A stretch of 61,519 nucleotides of DNA from Streptomyces sp. NRRL S-87 (GTDB lineage Bacteria > Actinomycetota > Actinomycetes > Streptomycetales > Streptomycetaceae): the NCBI RefSeq assembly GCF_000719335.1, contig NZ_JOGB01000040.1, positions 1 through 61,519 on the forward strand, in the 5' to 3' direction. This document shows, one piece after another, positions 1-9,594 of this stretch. Made by a program: the position numbers and the translations under genes. Under the pieces are notes generated by a model. It was not told the DNA's origin. It ran no database searches and saw nothing but the letters and a program-made list of their open reading frames with translations. Numbering within the stretch: the stretch's first letter is position 1; the number at the start of each line of letters is the position of its first letter.

Positions 1-471
1 ACCCCACCCCGACCCGAACGCCCGACCCCCAGCACCCACTCCGACCCGAACACCCACCCCGACCCGACCACCCGACCCGAGCCACTCCCACTGCTGACCC
101 GACCAGGCATCCACCCCACCGACGACCACCCGAACCCCACCCGTCCACGACGACCCTCGCCGATCCGACGCCCCTTCCACGACGACCTCCGGGAACCGGC
201 CTCCTCAGCCTCCACCCTCCCGGACCCGACCCCCTCGGAACGGGGACCCCCTCGGCCCCGGATCCGACCCGAAAGGAGCCGCCCTTCGCACCATTGACCG
301 ACCCTCCCCGACCCCGGCGGCCGCCCCGCCGGAACGGACGCGGGACGGGGGACACGGCGTACTGCACCGCGCCGGATCCCCCGTCCCGCGTCCGCGTCCG
401 CGTCCGGTACCGGCCCCCCGCCGACGCCCCCCGCCCCGGACGCACCGGGCGACACGGCCAGGTCCCCCTGG
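1..471. other. C-rich low-complexity region without a recognisable gene
   Basis: The plus strand is strikingly C-rich, with irregular repeats of CCCGACC and CCCGAAC in the first 100 bases. Frame 1 is open to a TGA at about 295, but its third codon positions contain many A residues, unlike every convincing gene here, and the translation is Pro/Thr/Arg low complexity. I see no start, domain or RNA fold. It could be the flank of a gene lying outside the window. Confidence 0.4.
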
Positions 472-843
472 CTAGAGCCTCTCCTCCATGCGGATGGCCG
501 TCTCCAGGTCCTCGTGCGCCCGCCCCGTACGGCCCTGCTGCTGCTCCAGCAGCGCGGCGGCAATGGCATCGAGCTTGCGCTGGATCGCGTGCTCGGCGCG
601 GCGCTCGGAGTTCTTCAGCAGGGCCAGCAGGAGCAGGGACACGGCCCCGATGGCGTCCCCCGCGATGTTCTGCCACTCCAGCCCCAGGCCCGCGACGTGC
701 ACCACCACGAAGGCGGCGACCAGCGCGACGCAGACCAGGGAGAAGACCGAGGAGCTCGTGAAGTTGGACGCGAGCTCGGCCAACCGCTCGAAGCGGTTGC
801 GGCGCGCCTCGCCCGTGCGTTCCGCAGGATGCTGGAAGGCCAT
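472..843 (-). CDS. Low-affinity iron permease family membrane protein
   Basis: A small protein of 123 aa. It has a short basic N-terminus, a membrane helix (about residues 28-50, SSVFSLVCVALVAAF...), a second hydrophobic stretch (IAGDAIGAVSLLLLALL) and a charged C-terminal helix. The layout and sequence match the short actinobacterial members of the low-affinity iron permease (FET4-like) Pfam family, whose transport role in bacteria is unproven. The open frame extends upstream to 1002, but that part is repetitive Gly/Ala/Val sequence made from DNA repeats, so the ATG at 843 is preferred. It is divergent from hypX, and I see no functional link to the hydrogenase locus. Confidence 0.75.
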   Translation of the reverse strand: MAFQHPAERTGEARRNRFERLAELASNFTSSSVFSLVCVALVAAFVVVHVAGLGLEWQNIAGDAIGAVSLLLLALLKNSERRAEHAIQRKLDAIAAALLEQQQGRTGRAHEDLETAIRMEERL

Positions 844-1229
844 GTGCCGCTGCTGCCCCCGACGCGCGCGGGCACACCTGCCCCGGACGCACGGCCCCGC
901 AGCCGGCCCCGCATCCGCCACCCCAACCGCCACCTCATCCGCCACCCCATCCGGCCCCGCATCCGCCACGGCATCGAGCCCCGCACCCGCCCCCGGCCGC
1001 ACCGCCGCATCCGGCTCCGCCCCCCGCCGACCGGCCCTGCCCGCCCACCGCTTTCGAGTGACCCCGCTGCCCGGCTCCGCCGCGCCGCGCCCGCCGCCCC
1101 GGAATCATCGCTGGCGGCCGGTCATGCCCCGGTCACGCGGAACGGCCGGAGACGGCTCCCTCCGCGTCCCCACCGCAAGGCCGGCCCCGCCCCGCGCGAC
1201 CCGGCTCCGGCCGCCGCCGGGAGACACAC
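844..1229. other. Intergenic region between divergent permease and hypX, with direct repeats
   Basis: This stretch of 386 bases holds no convincing gene. It contains an exact 19-bp direct repeat, CCGGCCCCGCATCCGCCAC, at 903-921 and 951-969, with degenerate copies of CATCCGCCAC between and after. A ribosome-binding-like GGGAG lies at 1220-1224 just before the hypX GTG. It should contain the promoters of both divergent genes, but no -10/-35 pair stands out. Confidence 0.5.
903..969. repeat. 19-bp direct repeat pair
   Basis: CCGGCCCCGCATCCGCCAC occurs exactly at 903-921 and 951-969, a start-to-start distance of 48 bp. Shorter CATCCGCCAC-like copies lie between and just after. It lies upstream of the iron permease gene on the opposite strand. 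It may be slippage-derived low complexity rather than an operator. Confidence 0.6.
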
Positions 1230-2927
1230 GTGCACATCCTGCTCGTCGCGAGCGCCTTCAACAGCCTGACCCAGCGGGTCCACGCCGAACTGCGCGACCA
1301 CGGCCACCGCGTCGCCGTCGAGCTCGCGCTGCCCGGCACCTGCCTCGCCGGGGCGGTGGACCGCCACGACCCGGACCTGGTGATCGCGCCGATGCTGCGC
1401 ACCGCCCTCCCGGAGGAGGTCTGGTCGGCCCGGACCTGCCTGATCGTCCACCCGGGGCCCCCGGGCGACCGCGGCCCCTCCTCGCTGGACCACGCCCTGC
1501 ACGACCGGGCGGACCGGTGGGGCGTCACCGTCCTCCAGGCCAACGCCGAAATGGACGGCGGCGACGTCTGGGCCTCGGCGGACTGCCCGCTGCCCCCCGT
1601 CGGCAAGAGCGACCTCTACCGCGGCGAGATCGCCGACGCGGCCATGGAGGCGGTCCTCGAGGCCGTGGAGCGGTTCGCCTCGGGTACGTACGCGCCCCGG
1701 CCCCAGGACGCCGGCCCCGTCCGCCCGGCGGTCCGCCAGGAGCAGCGGCGCATCGACTGGGACGCCGACCCCACCGAGCGCGTCCTGCGCGTCCTGCGGG
1801 CCGCCGACTCGCGGCCCGGCGTCCTCGACGACCTGCTCGGCACCCCCTGGTACCTGCACGGCGGCCACCCCGAGGACCGCCTGCGCGGCCGGCCCGGGGA
1901 GCTCCTGGCCACCCGGGCCGGCGCGATCTGCCGGGCCACCACCGACGGCGCCGTGTGGATCCCGGAGCTGCGCGCCCCGCGCGTCCCGGGCGGACCCGCC
2001 CCGGTCAAGCTCCCCGCCACCCTGGCGCTCGGCGACCTGCTGCCGACGCTGCCCGAGCGCCCGGCCCCGCCGGCCTCCGCCCGCGGCCGGCGCACCTGGT
2101 CCGACATCGGCTACCACGAGGACGGTGCGACCGGGTTCCTGACCTTCTCGTTCCCCGGCGGCGCCATGAGCACCGCACACTGCCGCCGGCTCCTCGCCGC
2201 CTACCGGGCCGCCTGCACCCGTCCCACGTCGGTCCTCGTCCTCGGCGGCGGCCGGGACTTCTTCTCCAACGGCATCCACCTGGGCGTCATCGAGGCCGCC
2301 GCCGACCCGGCCGCCGAGTCCTGGGCCAACATCAACGCCATCGACGACCTCGTCGAGGCGGTCCTGACCACCACCGACCGCCTCGTGGTCGCCGCCCTGG
2401 GCGGCAACGCCGCCGCCGGCGGCGCCATGCTCGCGCTGGCCGCCGACGAGGTCTGGTGCCGGGCCGGCGCCGTCCTGAACCCGCACTACCGCCTGATGGG
2501 CCTGTACGGCTCCGAGTACTGGACGTACACCCTGCCGCGCCGGGTGGGGGACGCGGCCGCCGCCCGGCTGATGGCCGACGCCCTGCCCGTCAGCGCCGCC
2601 GCCGCCCGGAACGCCGGCCTGGTCGACCGTACGGTCGCCTGCGCCCCGGGAGCCTTCGCCGAGCGGACCGCGGCGCTCGCCGCCCGGCTGGCGGCCGCAC
2701 CCGGCACCCAGTCCCGGATCGCCGCCAAGAAGGCGCAGCGCGAGCGCGACGAGGCCACCCGGCCCCTCGCCGCGTACCGTGCGGACGAGCTGGCCCGGAT
2801 GCGGGCCGTCTTCGACGACCCCGACGCGCCCTACCACGCCCTGCGGCGGGCCTTCGTGCGCAAGGAGCGCCCCACCGCGACCCCGCCCCACCTCACGGGC
2901 CCGGGTCACCGGACCGGCCGTACATGA
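1230..2927 (+). CDS. hypX: HypX hydrogenase maturation factor (CO ligand synthesis)
   Basis: 565 aa with GTG start; GGGAG sits six bases upstream. The N-terminal half (about 1-270) is a formyl-tetrahydrofolate-dependent transferase-like domain. It carries the HypX signature HPGPPGDRGPSSLDHAL (residues 74-90), the equivalent of the catalytic loop of formyltransferases. The C-terminal half (about 290-540) is an enoyl-CoA hydratase/crotonase fold with an oxyanion-hole stretch LGGNAAAGGAM. Characterised HypX proteins convert the formyl group of formyl-THF, through formyl-CoA, into CO for the active-site iron of [NiFe]-hydrogenases under aerobic conditions. It lies 91 bases upstream of hhyS on the same strand, which fits a hydrogenase that works in air. 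The assignment is by motif and context. Confidence 0.93.
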   Translation: MHILLVASAFNSLTQRVHAELRDHGHRVAVELALPGTCLAGAVDRHDPDLVIAPMLRTALPEEVWSARTCLIVHPGPPGDRGPSSLDHALHDRADRWGVTVLQANAEMDGGDVWASADCPLPPVGKSDLYRGEIADAAMEAVLEAVERFASGTYAPRPQDAGPVRPAVRQEQRRIDWDADPTERVLRVLRAADSRPGVLDDLLGTPWYLHGGHPEDRLRGRPGELLATRAGAICRATTDGAVWIPELRAPRVPGGPAPVKLPATLALGDLLPTLPERPAPPASARGRRTWSDIGYHEDGATGFLTFSFPGGAMSTAHCRRLLAAYRAACTRPTSVLVLGGGRDFFSNGIHLGVIEAAADPAAESWANINAIDDLVEAVLTTTDRLVVAALGGNAAAGGAMLALAADEVWCRAGAVLNPHYRLMGLYGSEYWTYTLPRRVGDAAAARLMADALPVSAAAARNAGLVDRTVACAPGAFAERTAALAARLAAAPGTQSRIAAKKAQRERDEATRPLAAYRADELARMRAVFDDPDAPYHALRRAFVRKERPTATPPHLTGPGHRTGRT

Positions 2928-3018
2928 CGGGGCGCTCGCGCCACCGCCCTGTTAGCAAGAAAGGTAGGCCGCCCACGGCGGTCCGTCCCCCACCGCCCTC
3001 CCCGAGGAGGAACCCCGC

Positions 3019-4074
<1,056 letters not shown>

Positions 4075-4141
4075 CCCCGGCACCTCCCCGCACCAGCCCG
4101 CCCCGCAACTCCCGCACCCCGGAAGGCTCACGGCACAGACG

Positions 4142-5929
4142 ATGACAACTCCGAAGACCAGAACGGCCGGTGACGGCAACGGCCTCGTGGAGATGGCCTG
4201 GGATCCGATCACGCGGATCGTGGGCAGCCTCGGCATCCACACGAAGATCGACTTCAAGCAGAAGCGGGTCGCCGAGTGCTACAGCACGTCGTCGGTCTTC
4301 CGCGGCTACAGCGTGTTCATGCGCGGCAAGGACCCCCGCGACGCGCACTTCATCACCAGCCGCATCTGCGGGATCTGCGGCGACAACCACGCGACGTGCT
4401 CGGTGTACGCGCAGAACATGGCGTACGGGGTCAAGCCGCCCCACCTCGGCGAGTGGATCATCAACCTCGGCGAGTCCGCGGAGTACATGTTCGACCACAA
4501 CATCTTCCAGGAGAACCTGGTCGGGGTCGACTACTGCGAGAAGATGGTCCGCGAGACCAACCCCGGGGTCCTGGAACTGGCCGAGCGCACCGAGGCCCCG
4601 CACGCCGCCGAGCACGGCTACCGCACGATCGCCGACATCATGCGCTCCCTCAACCCCATCGAGGGCGAGTTCTACCGCGAGGCGCTCCAGGTCAGCCGCT
4701 ACACGCGGGAGATGTTCTGCCTGATGGAGGGCCGCCACGTGCACCCCTCCACCCTCTACCCCGGTGGTGTCGGCACCGTCGCCTCGGTGCAGCTGTTCAC
4801 CGACTACATGAGCCGCCTCATGCGGTACGTCGAGTTCATGAAGCGCGTCGTCCCGCTCCACGACGACCTCTTCGACTTCTTCTACGAGGCGCTGCCCGGG
4901 TACGAGGAGGTCGGCCGGCGCCGCGTGCTGCTCGGCTGCTGGGGCGCCCTCAACGACCCCGACCACTGCGACTTCACGTACGCCAACATGACCGACTGGG
5001 GACGGAAGATGTTCGTCACCCCGGGCGTGGTCGTGGACGGCAAGCTGGTCACCAACGACCTCACGCAGATCAACCTCGGCATCCGCATCCTCCTCGGCAG
5101 CTCGTACTACGACGACTGGGAGGGCCGGGAGCAGTTCGTCACCCACGACCCGCTCGGCAACCCGGTCGACCCGCGCCACCCGTGGAACCAGCACACCATC
5201 CCGGCCCCGCAGAAGCGGGACTTCGACGACAAGTACAGCTGGGTGATGTCGCCGCGCTGGTTCGACGGCAAGGACCACCTCGCGCTCGACACCGGCGGCG
5301 GACCCATCGCCCGGCTCTGGTCGACCGCGCTGTCCGGCCTGGTCGACGTCGGGTACGTGAAGGCCACCGGGCACAGCGTCGTCATCAACCTGCCCCGCAC
5401 GATGACCAAGCCGGAGACCACCTTCGAGTGGCGCATCCCGAAGTGGAGCAACGCGCTGGAGCGCAACCGCGCCCGCACGTACTTCCAGGCCTACGCGGCC
5501 GGCATCGCGCTGCACTGTGCCGAGAAGGGCCTGGCCGAGGTCCGCGCCGGACGCACCCAGACCTGGGAGAAGTTCGAGGTCCCGGACGAGTCCATCGGCT
5601 GCGGGTTCACCGAGGCCGTCCGCGGCGTGCTCTCGCACCACATGGTCATCCGCGACGGCAAGATCGCCAACTACCACCCGTACCCGCCGACCCCGTGGAA
5701 CGCCAGCGTCCGCGACTCCTACGGCACGCCGGGCCCCTACGAGGACGCGGTGCAGAACACCCCGATCTTCGAGGAGAACCCGCCGGAGAACTTCAAGGGC
5801 ATCGACATCATGCGCGCCGTGCGCAGCTTCGACCCCTGCCTGCCGTGCGGCGTGCACATGTACGTCGGCGGCGGCAGGACCGTCAAGCAGCTGCACGTCC
5901 CCACCGGCCTGAGCGGGCTGGGCGGATGA
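4142..5929 (+). CDS. hhyL: High-affinity [NiFe]-hydrogenase large subunit (group 1h)
   Basis: 595 aa catalytic subunit that binds the NiFe(CN)2CO centre. The N-terminal L1 motif is RICGICGDNH (R74, C76, C79, H83). The C-terminal L2 motif is DPCLPCGVH (C566, C569, H572). It is followed by a 23-residue tail that the maturation endopeptidase should remove after H572. The region after the start contains DPITRIVG, a conserved large-subunit element. Spacing from the nearest purine-rich site (GGAAGG at 4121) is long, about 15 bases, so initiation may be weak or coupled. The stop overlaps the next start as ATGA. Group 1h enzymes oxidise H2 at atmospheric concentration and feed electrons to respiration. 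Confidence 0.97.
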   Translation: MTTPKTRTAGDGNGLVEMAWDPITRIVGSLGIHTKIDFKQKRVAECYSTSSVFRGYSVFMRGKDPRDAHFITSRICGICGDNHATCSVYAQNMAYGVKPPHLGEWIINLGESAEYMFDHNIFQENLVGVDYCEKMVRETNPGVLELAERTEAPHAAEHGYRTIADIMRSLNPIEGEFYREALQVSRYTREMFCLMEGRHVHPSTLYPGGVGTVASVQLFTDYMSRLMRYVEFMKRVVPLHDDLFDFFYEALPGYEEVGRRRVLLGCWGALNDPDHCDFTYANMTDWGRKMFVTPGVVVDGKLVTNDLTQINLGIRILLGSSYYDDWEGREQFVTHDPLGNPVDPRHPWNQHTIPAPQKRDFDDKYSWVMSPRWFDGKDHLALDTGGGPIARLWSTALSGLVDVGYVKATGHSVVINLPRTMTKPETTFEWRIPKWSNALERNRARTYFQAYAAGIALHCAEKGLAEVRAGRTQTWEKFEVPDESIGCGFTEAVRGVLSHHMVIRDGKIANYHPYPPTPWNASVRDSYGTPGPYEDAVQNTPIFEENPPENFKGIDIMRAVRSFDPCLPCGVHMYVGGGRTVKQLHVPTGLSGLGG

Positions 5930-6465
5930 GCGCGCGCACCGTGCCCGACGCCCGGGAGGCCGGGCGCCGCGTGGAGGAGATCCTCGACGGCCTGGCCGGG
6001 GCCGGGGACCGCCCCGCCCTCGCGGCCGCCGAGGAACTCGTGCGGGTCCTCATGGAGTTCTACGGCGCAGGTCTCGCCCGCCTCGTCGACGGCCTCGATC
6101 CGGCCCGGCTGCCCGGGCTCCTCGACGACGAACTCGTCGGCGGCCTGCTGGCGTTGCACGACCTGCACCCCGAGGACGTCCACACCCGCATCGGCCGGGT
6201 GCTGGCCGCCGCGCCGGAGCCCGTCGAACTCGCCGGGTTCGACGAGACCGAAGGGGTGCTCAGGCTCCGGCAGGCTGCCGCGGGCGGCGGCTGCGGATGC
6301 GGCTCCGCCGGTACGGACACGGCCCGCCGGACCCTGGAGGACGCGGTCGCCACCCTGGTGCCCGAGGTCGTCTCGGTCGAACTGGAACCCGCCGGGAGCA
6401 CCGGGCCGCGGCAGCCCCTGCTCCAGATCGGCACCCGGCCCCCGGCCCCGGCGCGGGCCCGGTGA
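5926..6465 (+). CDS. NifU-like hydrogenase operon protein
   Basis: 179 aa; the ATG overlaps the hhyL stop (ATGA). The N-terminal part is helical and acidic. The C-terminal part (about 118-165) resembles the NifU C-terminal Fe-S scaffold domain: a Gly/Cys loop followed by TLEDAVATLVPEVVSVEL. Classical NifU domains have CxxC in the loop, whereas here the pair is C123-G-C125. A NifU-like gene directly after hhySL is a familiar part of group 1h operons. The likely role is Fe-S cluster delivery to HhyS or electron transfer, which is inference. It overlaps the next gene by four bases (GTGA). Confidence 0.8.
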   Translation: MSARTVPDAREAGRRVEEILDGLAGAGDRPALAAAEELVRVLMEFYGAGLARLVDGLDPARLPGLLDDELVGGLLALHDLHPEDVHTRIGRVLAAAPEPVELAGFDETEGVLRLRQAAAGGGCGCGSAGTDTARRTLEDAVATLVPEVVSVELEPAGSTGPRQPLLQIGTRPPAPARAR

Positions 6466-7253
6466 CCGCCGCCGCACCGCACACGGCGAGCCCGCTCGGA
6501 AGGGGCGGGCTGCGCCGGTTCACCGGACCGCGTCCGCCGCGGCCGGAGGTGTGCGAGCTGTGCGGGACGCCGGTGGCCGGCGACGGCCACCGGCACGTGG
6601 TCGAGACGGAGCGGCGGGCGCTGGTGTGCGCCTGCCGGGCCTGCGCGACGCTCTTCGACCGGCCCGGCGCGGCCACCGGCCGCTACCGGGCCGTGCCCGA
6701 CCGCTACCTCTCCGATCCGGACCACCGCCTGGACGAGGGGGCCTGGGAGCTCCTGCGCATCCCGGTGGGTGTGGCGTTCCTCTTCCGCAACGCGGCCCTC
6801 GACCGGCCGGTGGCGCTCTACCCGAGCCCGGCGGGCGCCACCGAGAACGAACTCGACCCCGACGTCTGGCAGTCGGTCCTCGACTCCGGCCCGCTCGCCG
6901 GACTCCTCAGGCCCGACGTGGAGGCCCTGCTGCTGCGCCGCACGGACGGTCGCACCAGCTGCCACCTCGTACCCATCGACATCTGCTACGAACTGGTGGG
7001 CCGCATGCGCCTGCTGTGGCAGGGCTTCGACGGCGGCGCCGAAGCCCGCACCGCCCTGGCGGAGTTCTTCGCCCGGGTCGAGCACCGGGCCCGCCCGGTC
7101 GGCCGGGTCGGCCCGGTCGGCCCGGACGGGACGGACGGGACGACGGGCGGGACCGCGAACCGGCCCGCCCCGGCGACGTCCACTCCCGCGGCCTCCGAGC
7201 CGCCGACCCCGGACCCGACGGCCCCGACCCGGACGGGGGCGGCCCGCCCATGA
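6462..7253 (+). CDS. DUF5947 family protein (Cys-rich hydrogenase accessory)
   Basis: 263 aa; the GTG start overlaps the upstream stop, and upstream in-frame Met codons lie inside the previous gene. Five cysteines (C31, C34, C56, C58, C61) form a CxxC ... CxCxxC pattern that suggests a rubredoxin- or zinc-ribbon-like metal site. The rest (about 66-225) is a globular alpha/beta region with no motif I can name, and the C-terminal 40 residues are Gly/Pro/Thr-rich linker. The family is found in actinobacterial group 1h hydrogenase operons and has no established function. An electron-carrier or metal-sensing role is inferred only from the cysteines. Confidence 0.8.
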   Translation: MTAAAPHTASPLGRGGLRRFTGPRPPRPEVCELCGTPVAGDGHRHVVETERRALVCACRACATLFDRPGAATGRYRAVPDRYLSDPDHRLDEGAWELLRIPVGVAFLFRNAALDRPVALYPSPAGATENELDPDVWQSVLDSGPLAGLLRPDVEALLLRRTDGRTSCHLVPIDICYELVGRMRLLWQGFDGGAEARTALAEFFARVEHRARPVGRVGPVGPDGTDGTTGGTANRPAPATSTPAASEPPTPDPTAPTRTGAARP

Positions 7254-7990
7254 CCGACCTCACCTTCGCCTGCACCGGCGTGACCGCCGACCCGTACGCC
7301 GCCGGCCCCACCCTGGTCTTCCGGCTGCGCATCACCGCGCCCCCGCAGACCCGGGTGCACGCCCTCGCCCTGCGCTGCCAGCTGCGCATCGAACCGGCCC
7401 GGCGCTCCTACGGCCCCGCCGAGGCCGAGGGGCTGACCGACCTGTTCGGCGAACGCTCCCGCTGGGGCACCACCCTCAACCCCCTCCAGTTCGCCCAGGT
7501 CGCCCTGATGGTCCCGGGGTTCACCGGGGAGACCGAGGTCGACATGCCGGTGCCGTGCACGTACGACATGGACATCTCGGCCGCCCGCTACTTCGACGCC
7601 CTCCGCGACGGCGCCGCCCCGCTGCTCCTGCTCTTCTCGGGCACGGCCTTCACCGGACCCGGCGGCTTCCAGGTCGCACCCGTGCCCTGGGACCGGGAGG
7701 CGGCCTTCCGGCTCCCGGTGTCCGTCTGGCGCGAGATGGTCGAGCAGCACTTCCCCGGCTGCGGCTGGCTGAAGCTGCCCCGCGAGACCATGGCCGCGCT
7801 GCTCGCCTACCGCTCCCGGCACTCCCTGGCGTCCTGGGAGTCGACCGTACGGGCCCTGCTCGACGCCGCCGCCGCGGCCGAGGCCGTACCCCCGCCCGGC
7901 GCCCCGCCCCCGCCGTCCGACGCCCCGGCGCGCTCCCACCGGCTCGGTGCCATCCTGTCCCGGACCGGCGGCGAGAGGCCCGCGCCATGA
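7250..7990 (+). CDS. DUF6084 family protein, hydrogenase operon
   Basis: 246 aa; the ATG overlaps the preceding stop by four bases. It has no signal peptide, membrane helix or metal motif. The N-terminal half looks like a beta-sandwich: alternating hydrophobic strands such as FACTGVTADPYAAGPTLVFRLRI, and a repeated pattern in CQLRIEPARRSY. The C-terminal half has helices ending in an Ala/Pro-rich tail. The family tracks with group 1h hydrogenase operons in actinobacteria. It has no known activity and is probably an assembly or docking factor (inference). The stop overlaps the next start. Confidence 0.78.
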   Translation: MTDLTFACTGVTADPYAAGPTLVFRLRITAPPQTRVHALALRCQLRIEPARRSYGPAEAEGLTDLFGERSRWGTTLNPLQFAQVALMVPGFTGETEVDMPVPCTYDMDISAARYFDALRDGAAPLLLLFSGTAFTGPGGFQVAPVPWDREAAFRLPVSVWREMVEQHFPGCGWLKLPRETMAALLAYRSRHSLASWESTVRALLDAAAAAEAVPPPGAPPPPSDAPARSHRLGAILSRTGGERPAP

Positions 7991-9594
7991 CCACCACCCG
8001 CGCCACGACCCCCGCCACGCGCAGCGCACACCCCGGAACCGCCGGGTTCGCGCACGCCCGGCAGGTCGCCGACGCCGTCCTCTTCGAGGGGTACGTGCTC
8101 TACCCGTACCGCGCCTCCGCCGCCAAGAACCGGCTGCGCTGGCAGTTCGGCGTACTGGTGCCGCCCGCGTGGGGCCCCGCGCACGGCGAGCACTCGACCT
8201 CGCGGACCGAACTGCTCATGGAGCCGCGCGGCACGGACGCCGTGCTCGCCGTCGAGCTGCGCTTCCTGCACGCCCTGCGCCGGACCGTCCAACGGGTGCT
8301 CCCCGACGGAGGCTTCGAGGACACCGCCGAACTCCACCTGCCCGACCGGGTGCTGGTCCCCTGGGACGAGGGCGCCGAGGAGCGGGTCGAGTTCGCCGTA
8401 CCCGTCGGGGACCTGCTCGGCGACGGACACCTCCAGCCGTTCGCCCGGCGGGCCCGCGAGGAGACCGAACCCGTCCACGACTCCGCCGGCCGCACCGTCG
8501 GCCGGCTCGTCCGCCGCGCCGCGCCCGTCCAGGGCGCCGTACGGCTGCGGGCCACCGAACTCGACGTCCCCTACCGGGCGTTCCGGCTCACCGCCACGGT
8601 GGAGAACACCAGCGGCTGGGTCCCGGACGGCGCCTCCGAAGCCGCCGACCGCGACGCCGCACTGCCCCGGTCGCTGGTCGCCGCGCACCTGCTGCTCGGC
8701 CTGAGCTCCGGCTCGTTCCTCTCGATGACCGCGCCGCCGGAGTGGGCCCGCGCGGCGGTGGCCGCCTGCGAGAACCGGCACACCTGGCCGGTGCTGGCCG
8801 GCGCACCGGGCCGGGCGGACGTCGTCCTCTCCTCGCCGATCATCCTCGAGGACCATCCGGCCATCGCCCCGGAGAGCGCCGGGGCCATGTACGACGCCAC
8901 CGAGATCGACGAGATCCTCGCGCTGCGCACCGCGGCCCTCACCGAACAGGAGAAGCGCGAGGCCCGCGGCACCGACGCCCGGGCCGCGGCCGTCGTCGAC
9001 CTTGCCGACTCCCTCCCCCCGGAGGTGCTGGAGCGCCTGCACGGCGCGGTCCGCTCGCTGCGCGACGTCACGGGCGACGACACCGGCCTGACGCTCCCGG
9101 GCGACGACGGCCCCCGGCCGCTCCCGAGCCACGGCAGCCCGTGGCCGCTGCCGGGACACGACGGCCCGCTGCCGGGACACGACGGCCCGCTGCCGGCCCC
9201 GGGCCCGGACGCCGGCCGCCCGCCGGAGTCCGCCGACCCCGACCTGTTCCGGCCCGACACCCCCTGGTGGGACCCGGCAGGCGCCGCCCCGGCCGGCCCG
9301 CCGCCCGACCGGGTCCTGGTCGACGGCGTCCTCGTCGGCGAGGGCAGCCGGGTCCTGCTGCGCCCCGGACTGCGCCGCACCGACGCCCAGGACCTGTTCC
9401 TGGCGGGCCGCGCCGCCCTGGTGGAGTCCGTGCTGCACGACGTCGACGGCGTCGTGCACCTGGCCGTGACCGTCGAGGGCGACCCGGGGGCCGACATCCG
9501 CCGGGAGCAGGGACGGTTCCTGTACTTCCAGCCCGACGAGGTCACCCCGCTGCCGGACGCCCCCGGTTCCGGGTCCCCCGGGGAGGAGGCGTGA
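7987..9594 (+). CDS. Conserved hydrogenase-operon protein of unknown function
   Basis: 535 aa; ATG in a four-base overlap with the upstream gene. I do not recognise a named domain. The N-terminal part (about 20-330) looks globular, with features such as EGYVLYPYRASAAKNRLRWQ and a SPIILEDHPAIAPES segment. A Pro/Gly/His-rich linker (about 375-420, built on imperfect PLPGHDG repeats) follows. The last 95 residues form a small beta domain (DRVLVDGVLVGEGSRVLLRP ... GRFLYFQPDEV) of SH3-like appearance. Its fixed place between DUF6084 and the protease argues for a role in hydrogenase assembly or electron routing. Its large size makes it the biggest unknown of the operon. Confidence 0.75.
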   Translation: MTTTRATTPATRSAHPGTAGFAHARQVADAVLFEGYVLYPYRASAAKNRLRWQFGVLVPPAWGPAHGEHSTSRTELLMEPRGTDAVLAVELRFLHALRRTVQRVLPDGGFEDTAELHLPDRVLVPWDEGAEERVEFAVPVGDLLGDGHLQPFARRAREETEPVHDSAGRTVGRLVRRAAPVQGAVRLRATELDVPYRAFRLTATVENTSGWVPDGASEAADRDAALPRSLVAAHLLLGLSSGSFLSMTAPPEWARAAVAACENRHTWPVLAGAPGRADVVLSSPIILEDHPAIAPESAGAMYDATEIDEILALRTAALTEQEKREARGTDARAAAVVDLADSLPPEVLERLHGAVRSLRDVTGDDTGLTLPGDDGPRPLPSHGSPWPLPGHDGPLPGHDGPLPAPGPDAGRPPESADPDLFRPDTPWWDPAGAAPAGPPPDRVLVDGVLVGEGSRVLLRPGLRRTDAQDLFLAGRAALVESVLHDVDGVVHLAVTVEGDPGADIRREQGRFLYFQPDEVTPLPDAPGSGSPGEEA

